Below, piece after piece: positions 53,303 to 62,819 of a stretch of 64,000 nucleotides of DNA. The stretch lies in the NCBI RefSeq assembly GCF_044923475.1, contig NZ_CP137338.1:2170001-2234000 (forward strand), in the 5' to 3' direction. The notes beneath the pieces are model-generated. The model was given only the letters and a program-made list of their open reading frames with translations, had not been told where the DNA came from and did no database searches. The position numbers and the translations under genes are program-made. Origin of the DNA: JAAURS01 sp044923475 (GTDB lineage: Bacteria; Cyanobacteriota; Cyanobacteriia; Thermosynechococcales; Thermosynechococcaceae). Position 1 is the first letter of the stretch; the number at the start of each line of letters is the position of its first letter.

Positions 53303-55534
53303 ATGAATGCCGTTTCCAGCCTGCTCCAATCCATCCTGCCCCCTAACGTCGCGCTACCTGCCTCCCATCCATCTCCTCGCACTCGGACCCCTACTTTGCT
53401 GCAAATGGAAGCCGTCGAGTGCGGTGCGGCAGCCCTCGGTATTGTTTTGGGATACTACAAACGTATTGTTCCACTGGCGGACCTGCGACAGGCTTGCGGT
53501 GTTTCGCGGGATGGCAGCAAAGCCTCTAGTTTGGTCAAAGCCGCTCGCAGCTATGGGTTATTGGCAAAGGGCTATCAGAAAAACCTGGATTCAGTCCAGA
53601 AAATGCGCTGCCCGCTGGTCGTGTTTTGGAACTTCAACCACTTTCTGGTGGTGGAAGGATTTGGCAAGAATAAGGTTTACTTAAACGATCCGGCTACAGG
53701 ACCGCGTACTGTCTCGCTGCCTGAGTTCGATGCTGCCTTTACAGGAGTGGTATTAGCCTTTGAGCCGGGCCCGGAGTTTAGCCCAGGCGGAAGTAAGCCC
53801 AGCACCCTTGCGGCCCTATACCGCCGCCTTCAGGGATCTTGGGGTGTTTTGATCTATGCCATTATCATCGGGCTGTTTTTGATAGTGCCGCGCCTGGCGA
53901 TCCCGGTGTTTACCCAGGTGTTTGTAGACAATATCCTGATCGAAAAAATGCAGGATTGGGTGCGTCCGCTGCTGATTGCGATGGCGGTGGCGGCTGGGTT
54001 GAAAGGAATGTTGAAATACCTACAACTCAAGCATCTTCGGCAACTCCAGGTCAAGTTAGGGATACATTTCTCCGGGCAATTGCTTTGGCATATGCTGCGG
54101 TTGCCCGTGAGCTTCTACGCCCAACGATTTGCGGGTGAAATTGGGAGCCGCTTAAATTTGAATAACAACGTGGCGCAATTGCTTTCGGGTCAGCTCACCA
54201 CCACCAGCATTGATGCGCTAGTCATGCTTCTATTTGGTATCGTCATGTGGCAGTACGACTGGGGACTGACGCTGATCGTCTTTGGCTTTGCTGCCCTCAA
54301 TTTCTTGGCAGTGCAGTGGGCCGCGCGGGCGCGGGTGGATACGAGTTTGCGGCTGGCAACGGAATACGGCAAGGCGAAGGGGGTGGCGATCGCCGGGTTG
54401 ATGAGCCTTGAAACCCTTAAAGCCTCGGCTTTAGAGTCCGATTTTTTTGGTCGATGGAGCGGCTACCAGGCTAAGGCGCTCAATGCCCAGCAGTCTCTGG
54501 GGTTGCAAAGTCAATTCTTGAATTTGTTGCCCGCGCTGCTGTCTACCGCGACAACCCTGCTGGTGCTGGTTGTGGGTGGACTTAAGGTGATGAACGGAGA
54601 CCTCACGATCGGGATGCTGGTGGCCTTTCAAAGCTTGACGGGCAGCTTTTTAGAACCCATCGCGAGCTTGGTGGGCTTGAGCAGCTCGCTCCAAGACTTA
54701 GAAAGCGATCTCAACCGCCTCGACGATGTGCTTGCGAACCCCATTGATGCGGCGTCGGATCGGGCTGAGACAGAACGCACGGCATTGATGGCTGACTTTC
54801 GCCTCAAAGGAGCGCTGGAATTGAGGGGGATTACCTTTGGCTACAATCCGATCGAACCGCCCTTAATCGAGAATTTTAGTTTGACTCTTCGTCCGGGCCA
54901 GCGCATTGCCATCGTGGGTAACAGCGGCTCCGGTAAATCCACCATCGCCAAACTCATCAGCGGGCTGTACGACCCTTGGGCGGGGGAGATTTTTCTAGAC
55001 GGTCAGCCTCGAGATGCGGTGCATCGGCGATCGCTCTACGAATCGCTGGCCCTCATCGATCAGGACATTTTCCTATTTGCCGATACGGTTCGTCAGAATC
55101 TCACCCTCTGGGATGCCACGGTGCCCGATGACAATCTGATTCGGGCCTGTCGCGACGCCGATATCGAAGATGTGGTTTTGGATCGGGCGGGCGGGTTTGA
55201 CGCGCAGTTGCTAGAGGGCGGGGTCAACTTGAGCGGCGGGCAGCGGCAGCGCTTAGAAATCGCGCGCGCCTTGGTCAACAACCCATCCATTTTGGTGTTG
55301 GATGAAGCCACCAGTGCCCTAGACGGCGAAACAGAGGCTAAAGTGATCCAAAACATTCGGCGGCGCGGATGCACTTGCGTTGTGATTGCCCATCGGCTGA
55401 GCACCATCCGCGACTGCGACGAGATCGTCGTGCTAGAGCGGGGTAGCGTCGTTCAGCGGGGTAGCCATGAAGATCTGATCGCGACCGAGGGTGCCTACGC
55501 CAAACTGATCCGTAGCGAAGCTGCTCAGGAGTAA
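53303..55534 (+). CDS. NHLP-type exporter with C39 peptidase, permease and ATPase
   Basis: 743 residues. The C39 domain (about 25-160) has the catalytic Cys in MEAVECGAAALGIVLGYY, a His in FNHFLVVEGF and an Asp in LNDPATG, so it should cut the precursor after its Gly-Gly leader end. Six membrane helices follow, then the ATPase: Walker A GNSGSGKST, LSGGQRQRLEIARAL and Walker B ILVLDEATSALD with VIAHR. It overlaps neither neighbour; the second ABC gene starts 3 bases later, so they are translated together. Confidence 0.93.
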   Translation: MNAVSSLLQSILPPNVALPASHPSPRTRTPTLLQMEAVECGAAALGIVLGYYKRIVPLADLRQACGVSRDGSKASSLVKAARSYGLLAKGYQKNLDSVQKMRCPLVVFWNFNHFLVVEGFGKNKVYLNDPATGPRTVSLPEFDAAFTGVVLAFEPGPEFSPGGSKPSTLAALYRRLQGSWGVLIYAIIIGLFLIVPRLAIPVFTQVFVDNILIEKMQDWVRPLLIAMAVAAGLKGMLKYLQLKHLRQLQVKLGIHFSGQLLWHMLRLPVSFYAQRFAGEIGSRLNLNNNVAQLLSGQLTTTSIDALVMLLFGIVMWQYDWGLTLIVFGFAALNFLAVQWAARARVDTSLRLATEYGKAKGVAIAGLMSLETLKASALESDFFGRWSGYQAKALNAQQSLGLQSQFLNLLPALLSTATTLLVLVVGGLKVMNGDLTIGMLVAFQSLTGSFLEPIASLVGLSSSLQDLESDLNRLDDVLANPIDAASDRAETERTALMADFRLKGALELRGITFGYNPIEPPLIENFSLTLRPGQRIAIVGNSGSGKSTIAKLISGLYDPWAGEIFLDGQPRDAVHRRSLYESLALIDQDIFLFADTVRQNLTLWDATVPDDNLIRACRDADIEDVVLDRAGGFDAQLLEGGVNLSGGQRQRLEIARALVNNPSILVLDEATSALDGETEAKVIQNIRRRGCTCVVIAHRLSTIRDCDEIVVLERGSVVQRGSHEDLIATEGAYAKLIRSEAAQE

Positions 55535-55537
55535 GAG

Positions 55538-58456
55538 ATGCCTCAAGATCTAGATCGATCGAGCAGTGAGAATACCGGATTGCCTACCGTGCTGAAGCTA
55601 AACCAAGCGCTAGTTCTGGCAACTCAACAGGTTTGGCGGGTAGAAATGGGGGAACTATCCTTGTTCTCTGTGGTGCTCAAGGACGGCGAACCTTCAGGGA
55701 ATCGTCGGTTTCTCTGCACCGTCAGGACGGGAGAGCTGTTTTGCGGGGTTCCACCGACGCCGGGACGACAGCAGTTGGTGCTGATGGCGATCGCCGCTAC
55801 CACCGCGAAAGTCGTGCAAATTTTGGCCGATGAGCTTGCCATTCAACTCAAGCAAGGTGCTGATTTATTGCTTGCGGGCATTGAAGGCTGGGTCGAAAAA
55901 CTAGGGCAATTTGCGGCACCCCTGGCCCAGACTGTACTCCAATGCGCCCCGACCCTTGCGCTCCAAACACAGGGACAGGGCGAATCCCACTTCTCGCTCA
56001 AGCGGGGGCAAAGTTTACAGGCCCGACGGGGTTCAGTGGTATGGCTGCAAGTTCAGCGGGGGAGTCTGGCTTGGAGCGGCTTGCCAGAGCTGACTTTACT
56101 CGATGCCGATAGCTGGTTTCCCCTCAGCGGGCTTTGGGTCGAAGCCCTGGAACCCACGGAACTACAAGTGATTTCGAGTCGGGAGCTACCCGATGCAGAG
56201 ACGCTCTTGACGGGGCTATTCCAGATGTTGTCCTACTTCCTCGACTTTGTGGAGCAACTGGAACAGCAGGAACAGCTAGAAGCCTATATCCGCTTTCGGG
56301 AACGAAAACGCCTGAGTCTGGAATCCCTGGACCACACCCTGGAAGAACTCGCAGATGTTTTAAACCCTGGAATGCGCGAGGCATTACGGGAAGGGAGTCC
56401 GCTCGCGATCGCCGCCCGTGCGGTTGGGCAGTCCTTGGGTGCATCCATCGCAGAACCCGCGAAGTCTGAGAATCTCAAGCGACTCAAAGTGCCCCTAGAG
56501 GCGATCGCCCGTGCCTCTCGGCTGCGGATGCGGCGCGTGCTGCTGCGCGGTAACTGGTGGAAACAAGACGTCGGGGCGCTGGTGGCCTTCCGTGCCGCTG
56601 ACGAGCAACCCGTTGCCCTGCTGCCCTCCCATGAAGGACAGTATCGGCTTTTGGACCCGATGGAGCAGGGCAGTCGTCCCCTCACCCAACGCTTAGCCGA
56701 GACCCTCTCTCCCATTGCCTACACCCTCTACCGAGCGCTTCCAGCAAGACAGCTTCAGGCCGCCGACTTGCTCAAATTTACCTTGGGCAAACGCGTCAAA
56801 GATCTGTGGATGATTGCCTTCAGTGCAGTGGCCGCAACCTTGTTAGGAATGGTGATTCCTCAGGCAACCGCCATTTTAATTAACGATGCCATTCCAGATG
56901 CGGATCGGGGGCTGTTGATGCAGATTGGATTGGCGCTGATTGCCACCACGATCGGCACCATGCTGTTCCGCATGGCCCAGACCCTCGCAACCCTGAGGCT
57001 AGAAACCCTGGCAGAGGCGGATACTAGCGCTGCCATTTGGGATCGATTGCTGAATGTGGAAGTCCCGTTTCTGAGGCAGTACGCCACGGGGGATCTAGAA
57101 CTGCGGGTTTCGGCGATCGATCAAATCCGCCGTCGTCTCACCGGAACCACCCTGCAAACGATCCTCAGCAGTTTCTTTTCAGTGCTCAACCTCGGACTGC
57201 TGTTTTACTACAGTCCGCCACTGGCATCGATTGCCTTGGTGGTGGCGTTTCTATCTATTGCCTTTACCACCACCATAGGAGTGCTCATCTTTAAGCTGGT
57301 GCGTCGTCTGCAAACGCTTCAGGGAGAAATTGCCGGATTCATTGTGGAACTGATTTCGGGTATTGCCAAGCTCAGGGTTGCAGGGGCAGAAGCCCGTGCT
57401 TTTTCCCATTGGGGCAAGCAGTATGCCCAGCAGCAGCGGCTTTCCCTTCAGCAAGAAACCCTTGGGGATGGGTTAATGCTGTTTAACGAGGTGCTGCCGA
57501 TCTTCAGCACCGCAATCCTGTTCTGGATTGCCTCAGCGCAGCTTGCCACAGAGCAGCTCAGCATTGGTACTTTTCTGGCCTTTAACATTGCGTTTGGGAG
57601 CTTTGTGGGCGGGGCCACCAGCCTGAGTAATTCTCTGTTAACGCTCTTGGAAGTCAGCATTCTGTGGGAGCGAGCAAAACCGATTCTAGAAGCCAAACTG
57701 GAAGTGGATGATACGAAGGCCGATCCAGGTCGCTTAACGGGACGGGTCGCGCTTGACCACATCAGCTTTCGCTACCAAGAAGAGGGCGCGCTCATTTTAG
57801 ACAATGTGAGCATTGAAGCAGAGCAGGGGGAATTTATCGCCCTCGTGGGACCTTCAGGAAGCGGTAAGTCTACAATCTTGCGGCTATTACTGGGGTTTGA
57901 GATCCCGCAATCGGGAAAAATTGCCTTTGACGGTCAGGATTTGGCAGGGCTGAATCTCCAAGCCGTGCGCCGCCAGATTGGGGTCGTGATGCAGAATGGC
58001 AAATTGACCGCAGGCACTATTTTGGACAACATTGCGGCTGGGGCGCTACTCAGTATGGATGAAGCGTGGCAGGCCGCCCGTAATGCGGGTCTCGAAGCCG
58101 ACATTCGCACCTTCCCGATGGGGATGCACACCACGATCAGCGAAGGGGGTGGCAATTTATCGGGGGGACAGCGGCAGCGGCTGTTGATTGCGCGCTCCCT
58201 CGCGCTTCAGCCTAGAATTTTGCTCTTTGATGAGGCCACTAGTGCGCTGGACAACCACACCCAGGCGATCGTGAGTAGCAGTTTAGAGAAGCTGCACGTC
58301 ACTCGGATCTTGATTGCCCATCGCCTCAGTACGATTCGCCATGCCGATCGAATTTACGTGCTCAAGGCAGGGCGCGTGGTGGAAAAAGGGACTTTTGAAG
58401 AATTGATGCAAAAATCCGGCGTATTTAAGCAGCTCATGGCGACTCAACAGCTTTAG
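55538..58456 (+). CDS. NHLP-type exporter, second permease/ATPase subunit
   Basis: 972 residues. A long N-terminal cytosolic region (about 400 residues, with a beta-rich cNMP-like portion around 95-200 and no catalytic Cys) precedes a six-helix exporter domain (about 410-700) and an ATPase with Walker A GPSGSGKST, LSGGQRQRLLIARSLAL and Walker B ILLFDEATSALD plus LIAHR. NHLP clusters usually carry such a second, peptidase-free ABC subunit that pairs with the first. Transcribed with the two upstream export genes. Confidence 0.92.
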   Translation: MPQDLDRSSSENTGLPTVLKLNQALVLATQQVWRVEMGELSLFSVVLKDGEPSGNRRFLCTVRTGELFCGVPPTPGRQQLVLMAIAATTAKVVQILADELAIQLKQGADLLLAGIEGWVEKLGQFAAPLAQTVLQCAPTLALQTQGQGESHFSLKRGQSLQARRGSVVWLQVQRGSLAWSGLPELTLLDADSWFPLSGLWVEALEPTELQVISSRELPDAETLLTGLFQMLSYFLDFVEQLEQQEQLEAYIRFRERKRLSLESLDHTLEELADVLNPGMREALREGSPLAIAARAVGQSLGASIAEPAKSENLKRLKVPLEAIARASRLRMRRVLLRGNWWKQDVGALVAFRAADEQPVALLPSHEGQYRLLDPMEQGSRPLTQRLAETLSPIAYTLYRALPARQLQAADLLKFTLGKRVKDLWMIAFSAVAATLLGMVIPQATAILINDAIPDADRGLLMQIGLALIATTIGTMLFRMAQTLATLRLETLAEADTSAAIWDRLLNVEVPFLRQYATGDLELRVSAIDQIRRRLTGTTLQTILSSFFSVLNLGLLFYYSPPLASIALVVAFLSIAFTTTIGVLIFKLVRRLQTLQGEIAGFIVELISGIAKLRVAGAEARAFSHWGKQYAQQQRLSLQQETLGDGLMLFNEVLPIFSTAILFWIASAQLATEQLSIGTFLAFNIAFGSFVGGATSLSNSLLTLLEVSILWERAKPILEAKLEVDDTKADPGRLTGRVALDHISFRYQEEGALILDNVSIEAEQGEFIALVGPSGSGKSTILRLLLGFEIPQSGKIAFDGQDLAGLNLQAVRRQIGVVMQNGKLTAGTILDNIAAGALLSMDEAWQAARNAGLEADIRTFPMGMHTTISEGGGNLSGGQRQRLLIARSLALQPRILLFDEATSALDNHTQAIVSSSLEKLHVTRILIAHRLSTIRHADRIYVLKAGRVVEKGTFEELMQKSGVFKQLMATQQL

Positions 58457-58521
58457 AGGGTGTTGTTACAGGAGGTTCTAAGTTCGCTGATGCATACTTT
58501 TCTGTTAAGTCTTTTTCTCCC

Positions 58522-58707
58522 TGCACTCGCTCCCCCCGACCCGCGCCACTTTCCTCAAGTCGGCGGGAGTTGCTTCAACCGGGGGAACTCCGGCAACGCA
58601 CTCCCTTGGAAACCCGCCCACGGAAGTGGCTTCCCAATTCTGGGGGGAGAAAGCCAAAAACTAGGGTCATTTCCCCCCAGAATTGGGGGGCTAGGGGGGC
58701 GAGTGCA
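58522..58707. repeat. GC-rich inverted-repeat element (MITE-like)
   Basis: About 186 bp. Outer arms TGCACTCGCTCCCCCC and GGGGGGCGAGTGCA pair around an inner perfect 16-bp inverted repeat CCCAATTCTGGGGGGA (58633-58648) and its complement (58672-58687). Similar CCCCCCAGAATTGGGGGG blocks are, from memory, common dispersed repeats in filamentous cyanobacteria. It fills most of the 339-base gap between the second ABC gene and the kinase gene and could also act as a terminator. Confidence 0.65.
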
Positions 58708-58795
58708 ATGTCTTTGCCTCTTAACCGAGCAGTATTGTTCGCTGATGGACAAAGCTTGTTTGCTAAATTGATGAAGTGCAAAGTAGGTAAGTGTT

Positions 58796-59848
58796 TTGTC
58801 TGACGGGAACTGGCTCATTTGTAGTGTTGCATTTGTAGGGTTAGCGGGTCTCACCGCAGTACTCGTGTGGCTGGTGGCGATCGCCGCAATCCCTTCCATT
58901 GCCCTCATCCCCATTCTGGGTGGATTGCTGCTGGGCATTGCCGTTTTTTATCGCCAGCGTAGGACGCAGCGGAAACCCACAGGTTCAGAAATTAAACCCG
59001 CCCATGAATCTGAGACACCCACTCTGACGAGCGCGCACTCTCAAACCAATGACATTTTCAAAGACCGCTATCGATTGCTCGAACGTTTGGCATCGGGTAG
59101 ATTTGGCAACACCTACGTCGCTGAAGACATTACCACTAAATCGAAAGCCCTGTGGGTAATTAAGCATTTTGTGCCGCAACCTGACAGCGATCGCGACCTT
59201 GCCACCACGCAGCGGTTGTTTAAGGGCGAGGCCCTGATGCTCGAAAAACTCAAAACCTTAGACTGCATTCCCAAACTGCTGAGCTATGCCGAAGCCGAAC
59301 AGGAAACCTGGTTTATCCGCGAATACGTGGTGGGACACCCCTTAAATGAAGAGCTGATTCCAGGCAAACCTGTTTCAGAGCCGCAGCTTAAGGCCCTGCT
59401 CCAAGGCATTCTAGAAGACTTGGCGGCAATTCAGGCGTTTCAGGTCATTCACCGAGATATTAAACCCTCCAATATTATTCGTCGCAAACAAGATGGGCGC
59501 TTGATTCTGATTGATTTTGGGGCGGCTAAAATCTGGAATCCTCAGGAAGAACTCCAGCCCATGATGACCGTGGCGATCGGAACCGCCAGCTATGCGTCCT
59601 ACGAGCAAATGAGCGGTCAACCCGTGCCCAGCAGCGATATTTACTCTGCGGGTGCGATCGGGATTCAGGCAATTACGGGGCTAGAACTCAGTCGGGTTCC
59701 GCTTTTGCCCACGGGTGAATACGACTGGCGCAGGCACGGCAAGCTCAGTCCCAAGCTGGGTGAGATTTTAGACAAAATGACGCGAACCCGCGTTAATCGC
59801 CGCTATCAAATGGCGACTGACGTGCTAGCCGATTTGGTGCAGCTCTAA
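58796..59848 (+). CDS. Membrane-anchored Ser/Thr protein kinase
   Basis: 350 residues if it starts at TTG 58796; the only in-frame Met comes much later, so the start is uncertain. Two hydrophobic N-terminal stretches (about residues 6-50) anchor it, followed by a kinase domain: LERLASGRFGNTYVAE (Gly loop), WVIKHF (Lys), VIHRDIKPSNII (catalytic Asp), LIDFGAAK (DFG) and IGTASYASYEQM. It is full length to the C-lobe but has no extra sensor domain. It sits at the end of the rightward arm and its stop lies 3 bases from the convergent fusion gene. Confidence 0.85.
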   Translation: MSDGNWLICSVAFVGLAGLTAVLVWLVAIAAIPSIALIPILGGLLLGIAVFYRQRRTQRKPTGSEIKPAHESETPTLTSAHSQTNDIFKDRYRLLERLASGRFGNTYVAEDITTKSKALWVIKHFVPQPDSDRDLATTQRLFKGEALMLEKLKTLDCIPKLLSYAEAEQETWFIREYVVGHPLNEELIPGKPVSEPQLKALLQGILEDLAAIQAFQVIHRDIKPSNIIRRKQDGRLILIDFGAAKIWNPQEELQPMMTVAIGTASYASYEQMSGQPVPSSDIYSAGAIGIQAITGLELSRVPLLPTGEYDWRRHGKLSPKLGEILDKMTRTRVNRRYQMATDVLADLVQL

Positions 59849-59851
59849 CCA

Positions 59852-62578
59852 TCAGGACGGGAGCCAGCGGTGAATCCAGCTATCGGGATGCCGGACAAAT
59901 TCATAGAGCAGGTCAGGCCGTTCGGCTTGGAGCCATTGCAGGGCTTCATGCTGTGGGAGCGCTTGACGGGCCATGTGCCGCAAAATCGAGATTTGTCGCT
60001 CCCAATTGGCTTTATCCAAAGTCGGGTTTGCGAATCGAGCGGGAACCTGCTGCCCCATGAGTAGCGTATCGAAGGAATGATCGTCGGAGAAAAATTCTGG
60101 CGGCACTAGGGTGTAGAACAAAGAATTTTGGTAGGAAAGCGGCGCACGATCTTGAAAGCGGGCGACTTTCATCTCCGCCCCTGAAATATTCGCCTCATGA
60201 TTGGCTGCTTTCCAAAAGGGGGTATCGAGCCGGCGGTTGAACCGATAGTGAATGCCTAAAAACCACCGCAGGGCATCCCAGCGTTCGTTCATTTTGCGAT
60301 TGAGGATGGGCTGAAGGGAACGATCGTGGCGCGATGCGGGGAAGTGGGTGGCGAGCAGATCTAACTCCAGCACGATCGCGTGCAGTGCGGTGGACTCCAA
60401 GGGTTCCACAAAGGCATAGGAATTTCCGATCGCCACGACATTGCCTTTCCAAAAATGCTCGTGACGACCGGAGCGAAATTTCACGAAGTGCGGCTCCCCC
60501 ATGCCGGGATTTTTGGCCTGCATTTCGGCGATCGCCGCATCTTCACTCATGAATGCGGAGGAATAGACGTAGCCGCGATGGTCGGTGTCCGCAAAGGGAA
60601 TATTCCAGCACCAGCCGCTGTCCATCGTCTCTGCAAGGGTGTAGGGTTTGATCGTGCCGTTATGGGGCACCGTGGCCGTGATGGCGCGATCGGTAAAGAG
60701 GGTATCGCCGTAGCTGACAAAGGGAGAACCCAGGGCCTTGCCCATCAGCACCGACCGAAAGCCAGAGCAATCAACGTAAAGGTCGTAGGAAAGCCGCTGT
60801 CCATCTTCTGTTATCAGGGTTTCAACCGTTTCACCATCGGGCGCGCGCAGCACGTCCGCCACCTTCGCGTCGATATACTTCACGCCCACTTCAGCGGCAG
60901 ATTTTTGCAGGTAGCGCACGAAGCGTTGATTGTCGAGGTGATAGGCCCAACGCATGAGGTGCAGCCAAGATTGGCGATCGCCCGTGCCATCGTCAAAAAT
61001 AGGGGTGCGATCGCCGCTCATGAGGAGGGAACCCAAGGATTGCTGGTTGAGGGTCGATTCGTAAAGCTGAGATTCCAACAGTCGTCCCCGCTGGAAAGGG
61101 AAGGTGAAAAAATCGTCCCCTGGTGAACCCCAGGCAAACTTAATCCCCAGCTTCCAGGTGGGCTGCACCTGCCGAAAGAACTCGCCAATGTCCCGATTCA
61201 GAAAGCGAGGACTGTGGAGCCAACGTACTAGCTCCGGTGTTGTGGCTTCCCCCACGCCAATGATGGGGATATCGCTGGATTCAATTAGCGTCACTTCCAG
61301 CTCTGGCCTTAACGCCCGTAACGTTAACGCTGTCAGATAGCCCGCCGTCCCTCCCCCTAAAATTCCCACCGTTCGATAGGCATCGGGGTCGGGTTGCTGG
61401 GTGGAGGTCGGAGAAAGCGTCCACTGGCCCATAATTTCTGTCGCGGCAGCAGCAGCGGCAGCATGGGCGTGGGAGGGCAAAGGCGATTCAGTTAAAGGGC
61501 TACAAGCGGGACAGTCCCCCTGGGGCAATAGCGACACCGACGAAGATTCCCCCAAAGCACCGACATGACGCAGGTGCGCGGCGTACTGAGTCCGAGGAGG
61601 ATGGCTCAACAGGGCGATCGCCTCTTCTGTCGCACGCTGGGCAACGGTTTCTAACAGGTGCCGATCCTGTCCGAGGGAAAGGGGCGTCCGGAGGTGCGGC
61701 AGCAGGGGACGGAACGGAGCGGGTAACTGGGCGATCGCCATCGCTCGACATCTAAAGCAGGCCGACAATCCCCCTACGACCGTAGGCCCTACGGTTCCCG
61801 TCGATGGGGTTGCCGTGACAAAAAGGCAGGGGGTTGCAGTTGATAACGCGACGCGATTCACATCAAACAGCGCTTGGAACGGCATCCCTTCTAACGCACA
61901 GATCGCCAGCGCCGCCCCTTGAAATATCTCCTGCAAATCGGACTCGTTCGCCTCGGAGAGCGTGCGATCCGGGGAAAATGATGCGCTAGGGAAAACTGGG
62001 GCTACGGGTTGAGTGGATGAGACAATTGTTTCCTGCTGTTGCTGAAACGCTTCCGTAAAGCAGCTTGCGAACCGTTCTGCATAGACCGCTCTAACTTGAC
62101 GAAAGCCCGATCCCTTCAAGCCTCGAACCATTGCCGCTAGGAGTTCGCGGTTCCCTAGCACGACAATAGGCCGATCTAAAATCGTTGAATCTCCATCAGC
62201 CCTGCGAGACGCTGGCCCACCGACACTATCCTCAAAATCGATCGCATCCCCTCGATCTGAAATAAGACATTGAGCCTTCGTCAAAATTTCAATAATCTGA
62301 GCGACGTAAGCCGGAGGATAGCGATCTGTTAGTTGGGTCTGAATTTCTTTTGCCGTTGCGGTTTTATCTGCCAACGCTGCAATATCTCGCAGAATAGGGC
62401 CGCTGATGCCCGTCAGGGTGAAATGGCGATCGCCGATCCAGCCATAGGTTTGTTTACCCTCCCCCAACAGAAGCTGGACATTGAGATTCAGCTTCAGGCG
62501 CAAATCGACGTTAGACATACGGCTAGGATGGAATTTGGAATAGCTATCGACGGACGCACAGTAACGGCTGTCGCTCAC
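59852..62578 (-). CDS. Leader-binding/ThiF-like TOMM domain fused to a flavin-dependent halogenase
   Basis: 908 residues (Met at 62518 is an alternative start). Residues 22-110 are a winged-helix recognition region (PqqD/RRE-like: LNLNVQLLLGEGKQTYGW, ALADKTATAKEIQTQL). Residues 130-400 resemble the ThiF/E1-like fold of TOMM leader-binding cyclodehydratase proteins, with two Cys pairs (CFRC at 274-277, CPAC at 356-359) that probably hold zinc. Residues 403-908 are a complete tryptophan-halogenase: GILGGGTAGYL, GVGEATTP, Lys476 in PTWKLGIKFAWG and SGWCWNIPF, the exact WxWxIP motif. This architecture implies leader-guided halogenation of a peptide. It faces the rest of the rightward arm and is divergent from the hydrolase at the edge. 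Confidence 0.88.
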   Translation of the reverse strand: MSDSRYCASVDSYSKFHPSRMSNVDLRLKLNLNVQLLLGEGKQTYGWIGDRHFTLTGISGPILRDIAALADKTATAKEIQTQLTDRYPPAYVAQIIEILTKAQCLISDRGDAIDFEDSVGGPASRRADGDSTILDRPIVVLGNRELLAAMVRGLKGSGFRQVRAVYAERFASCFTEAFQQQQETIVSSTQPVAPVFPSASFSPDRTLSEANESDLQEIFQGAALAICALEGMPFQALFDVNRVALSTATPCLFVTATPSTGTVGPTVVGGLSACFRCRAMAIAQLPAPFRPLLPHLRTPLSLGQDRHLLETVAQRATEEAIALLSHPPRTQYAAHLRHVGALGESSSVSLLPQGDCPACSPLTESPLPSHAHAAAAAAATEIMGQWTLSPTSTQQPDPDAYRTVGILGGGTAGYLTALTLRALRPELEVTLIESSDIPIIGVGEATTPELVRWLHSPRFLNRDIGEFFRQVQPTWKLGIKFAWGSPGDDFFTFPFQRGRLLESQLYESTLNQQSLGSLLMSGDRTPIFDDGTGDRQSWLHLMRWAYHLDNQRFVRYLQKSAAEVGVKYIDAKVADVLRAPDGETVETLITEDGQRLSYDLYVDCSGFRSVLMGKALGSPFVSYGDTLFTDRAITATVPHNGTIKPYTLAETMDSGWCWNIPFADTDHRGYVYSSAFMSEDAAIAEMQAKNPGMGEPHFVKFRSGRHEHFWKGNVVAIGNSYAFVEPLESTALHAIVLELDLLATHFPASRHDRSLQPILNRKMNERWDALRWFLGIHYRFNRRLDTPFWKAANHEANISGAEMKVARFQDRAPLSYQNSLFYTLVPPEFFSDDHSFDTLLMGQQVPARFANPTLDKANWERQISILRHMARQALPQHEALQWLQAERPDLLYEFVRHPDSWIHRWLPS

Positions 62579-62677
62579 TTCATTGATAGCATCTCGATCT
62601 CCCCAATCCCAGACAAGTAAAGGTTTTCGACAGAATCAATTAAGTTTTATCGCTTCGTTCCGCTTCTTGAACCCAGA

Positions 62678-62747
62678 GAAATACGCTGCAAAGGCAGTCT
62701 GAAAAAGGCTTTGCAGGATTTTGTCAGACCCTTTAGGGACGTATTTC
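62678..62747. repeat. Imperfect 25-bp inverted repeat in the divergent promoter region
   Basis: GAAATACG (62678-62685) and CGTATTTC (62740-62747) frame a structure in which GTCTGA/TCAGAC and CTGCAAAG/CTTTGCAG can also pair; comparing the two arms gives GAAATACG...AAAGG...GTCTGA on both strands. It lies between the halogenase fusion and the hydrolase. It may be a small MITE or a regulatory hairpin. Confidence 0.5.
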
Positions 62748-62819
62748 CGATTTTGACACCGCTTTGCGCTTGTGCAACAGTCAATTCTGTGACCAATGGT
62801 ATGAAATGGGGTGGCAGTA

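Noticed and set aside
60380..61126. 248-codon plus-strand frame opposite the halogenase fusion
   Set aside because: Lies fully within the conserved halogenase region on the other strand and resembles nothing.
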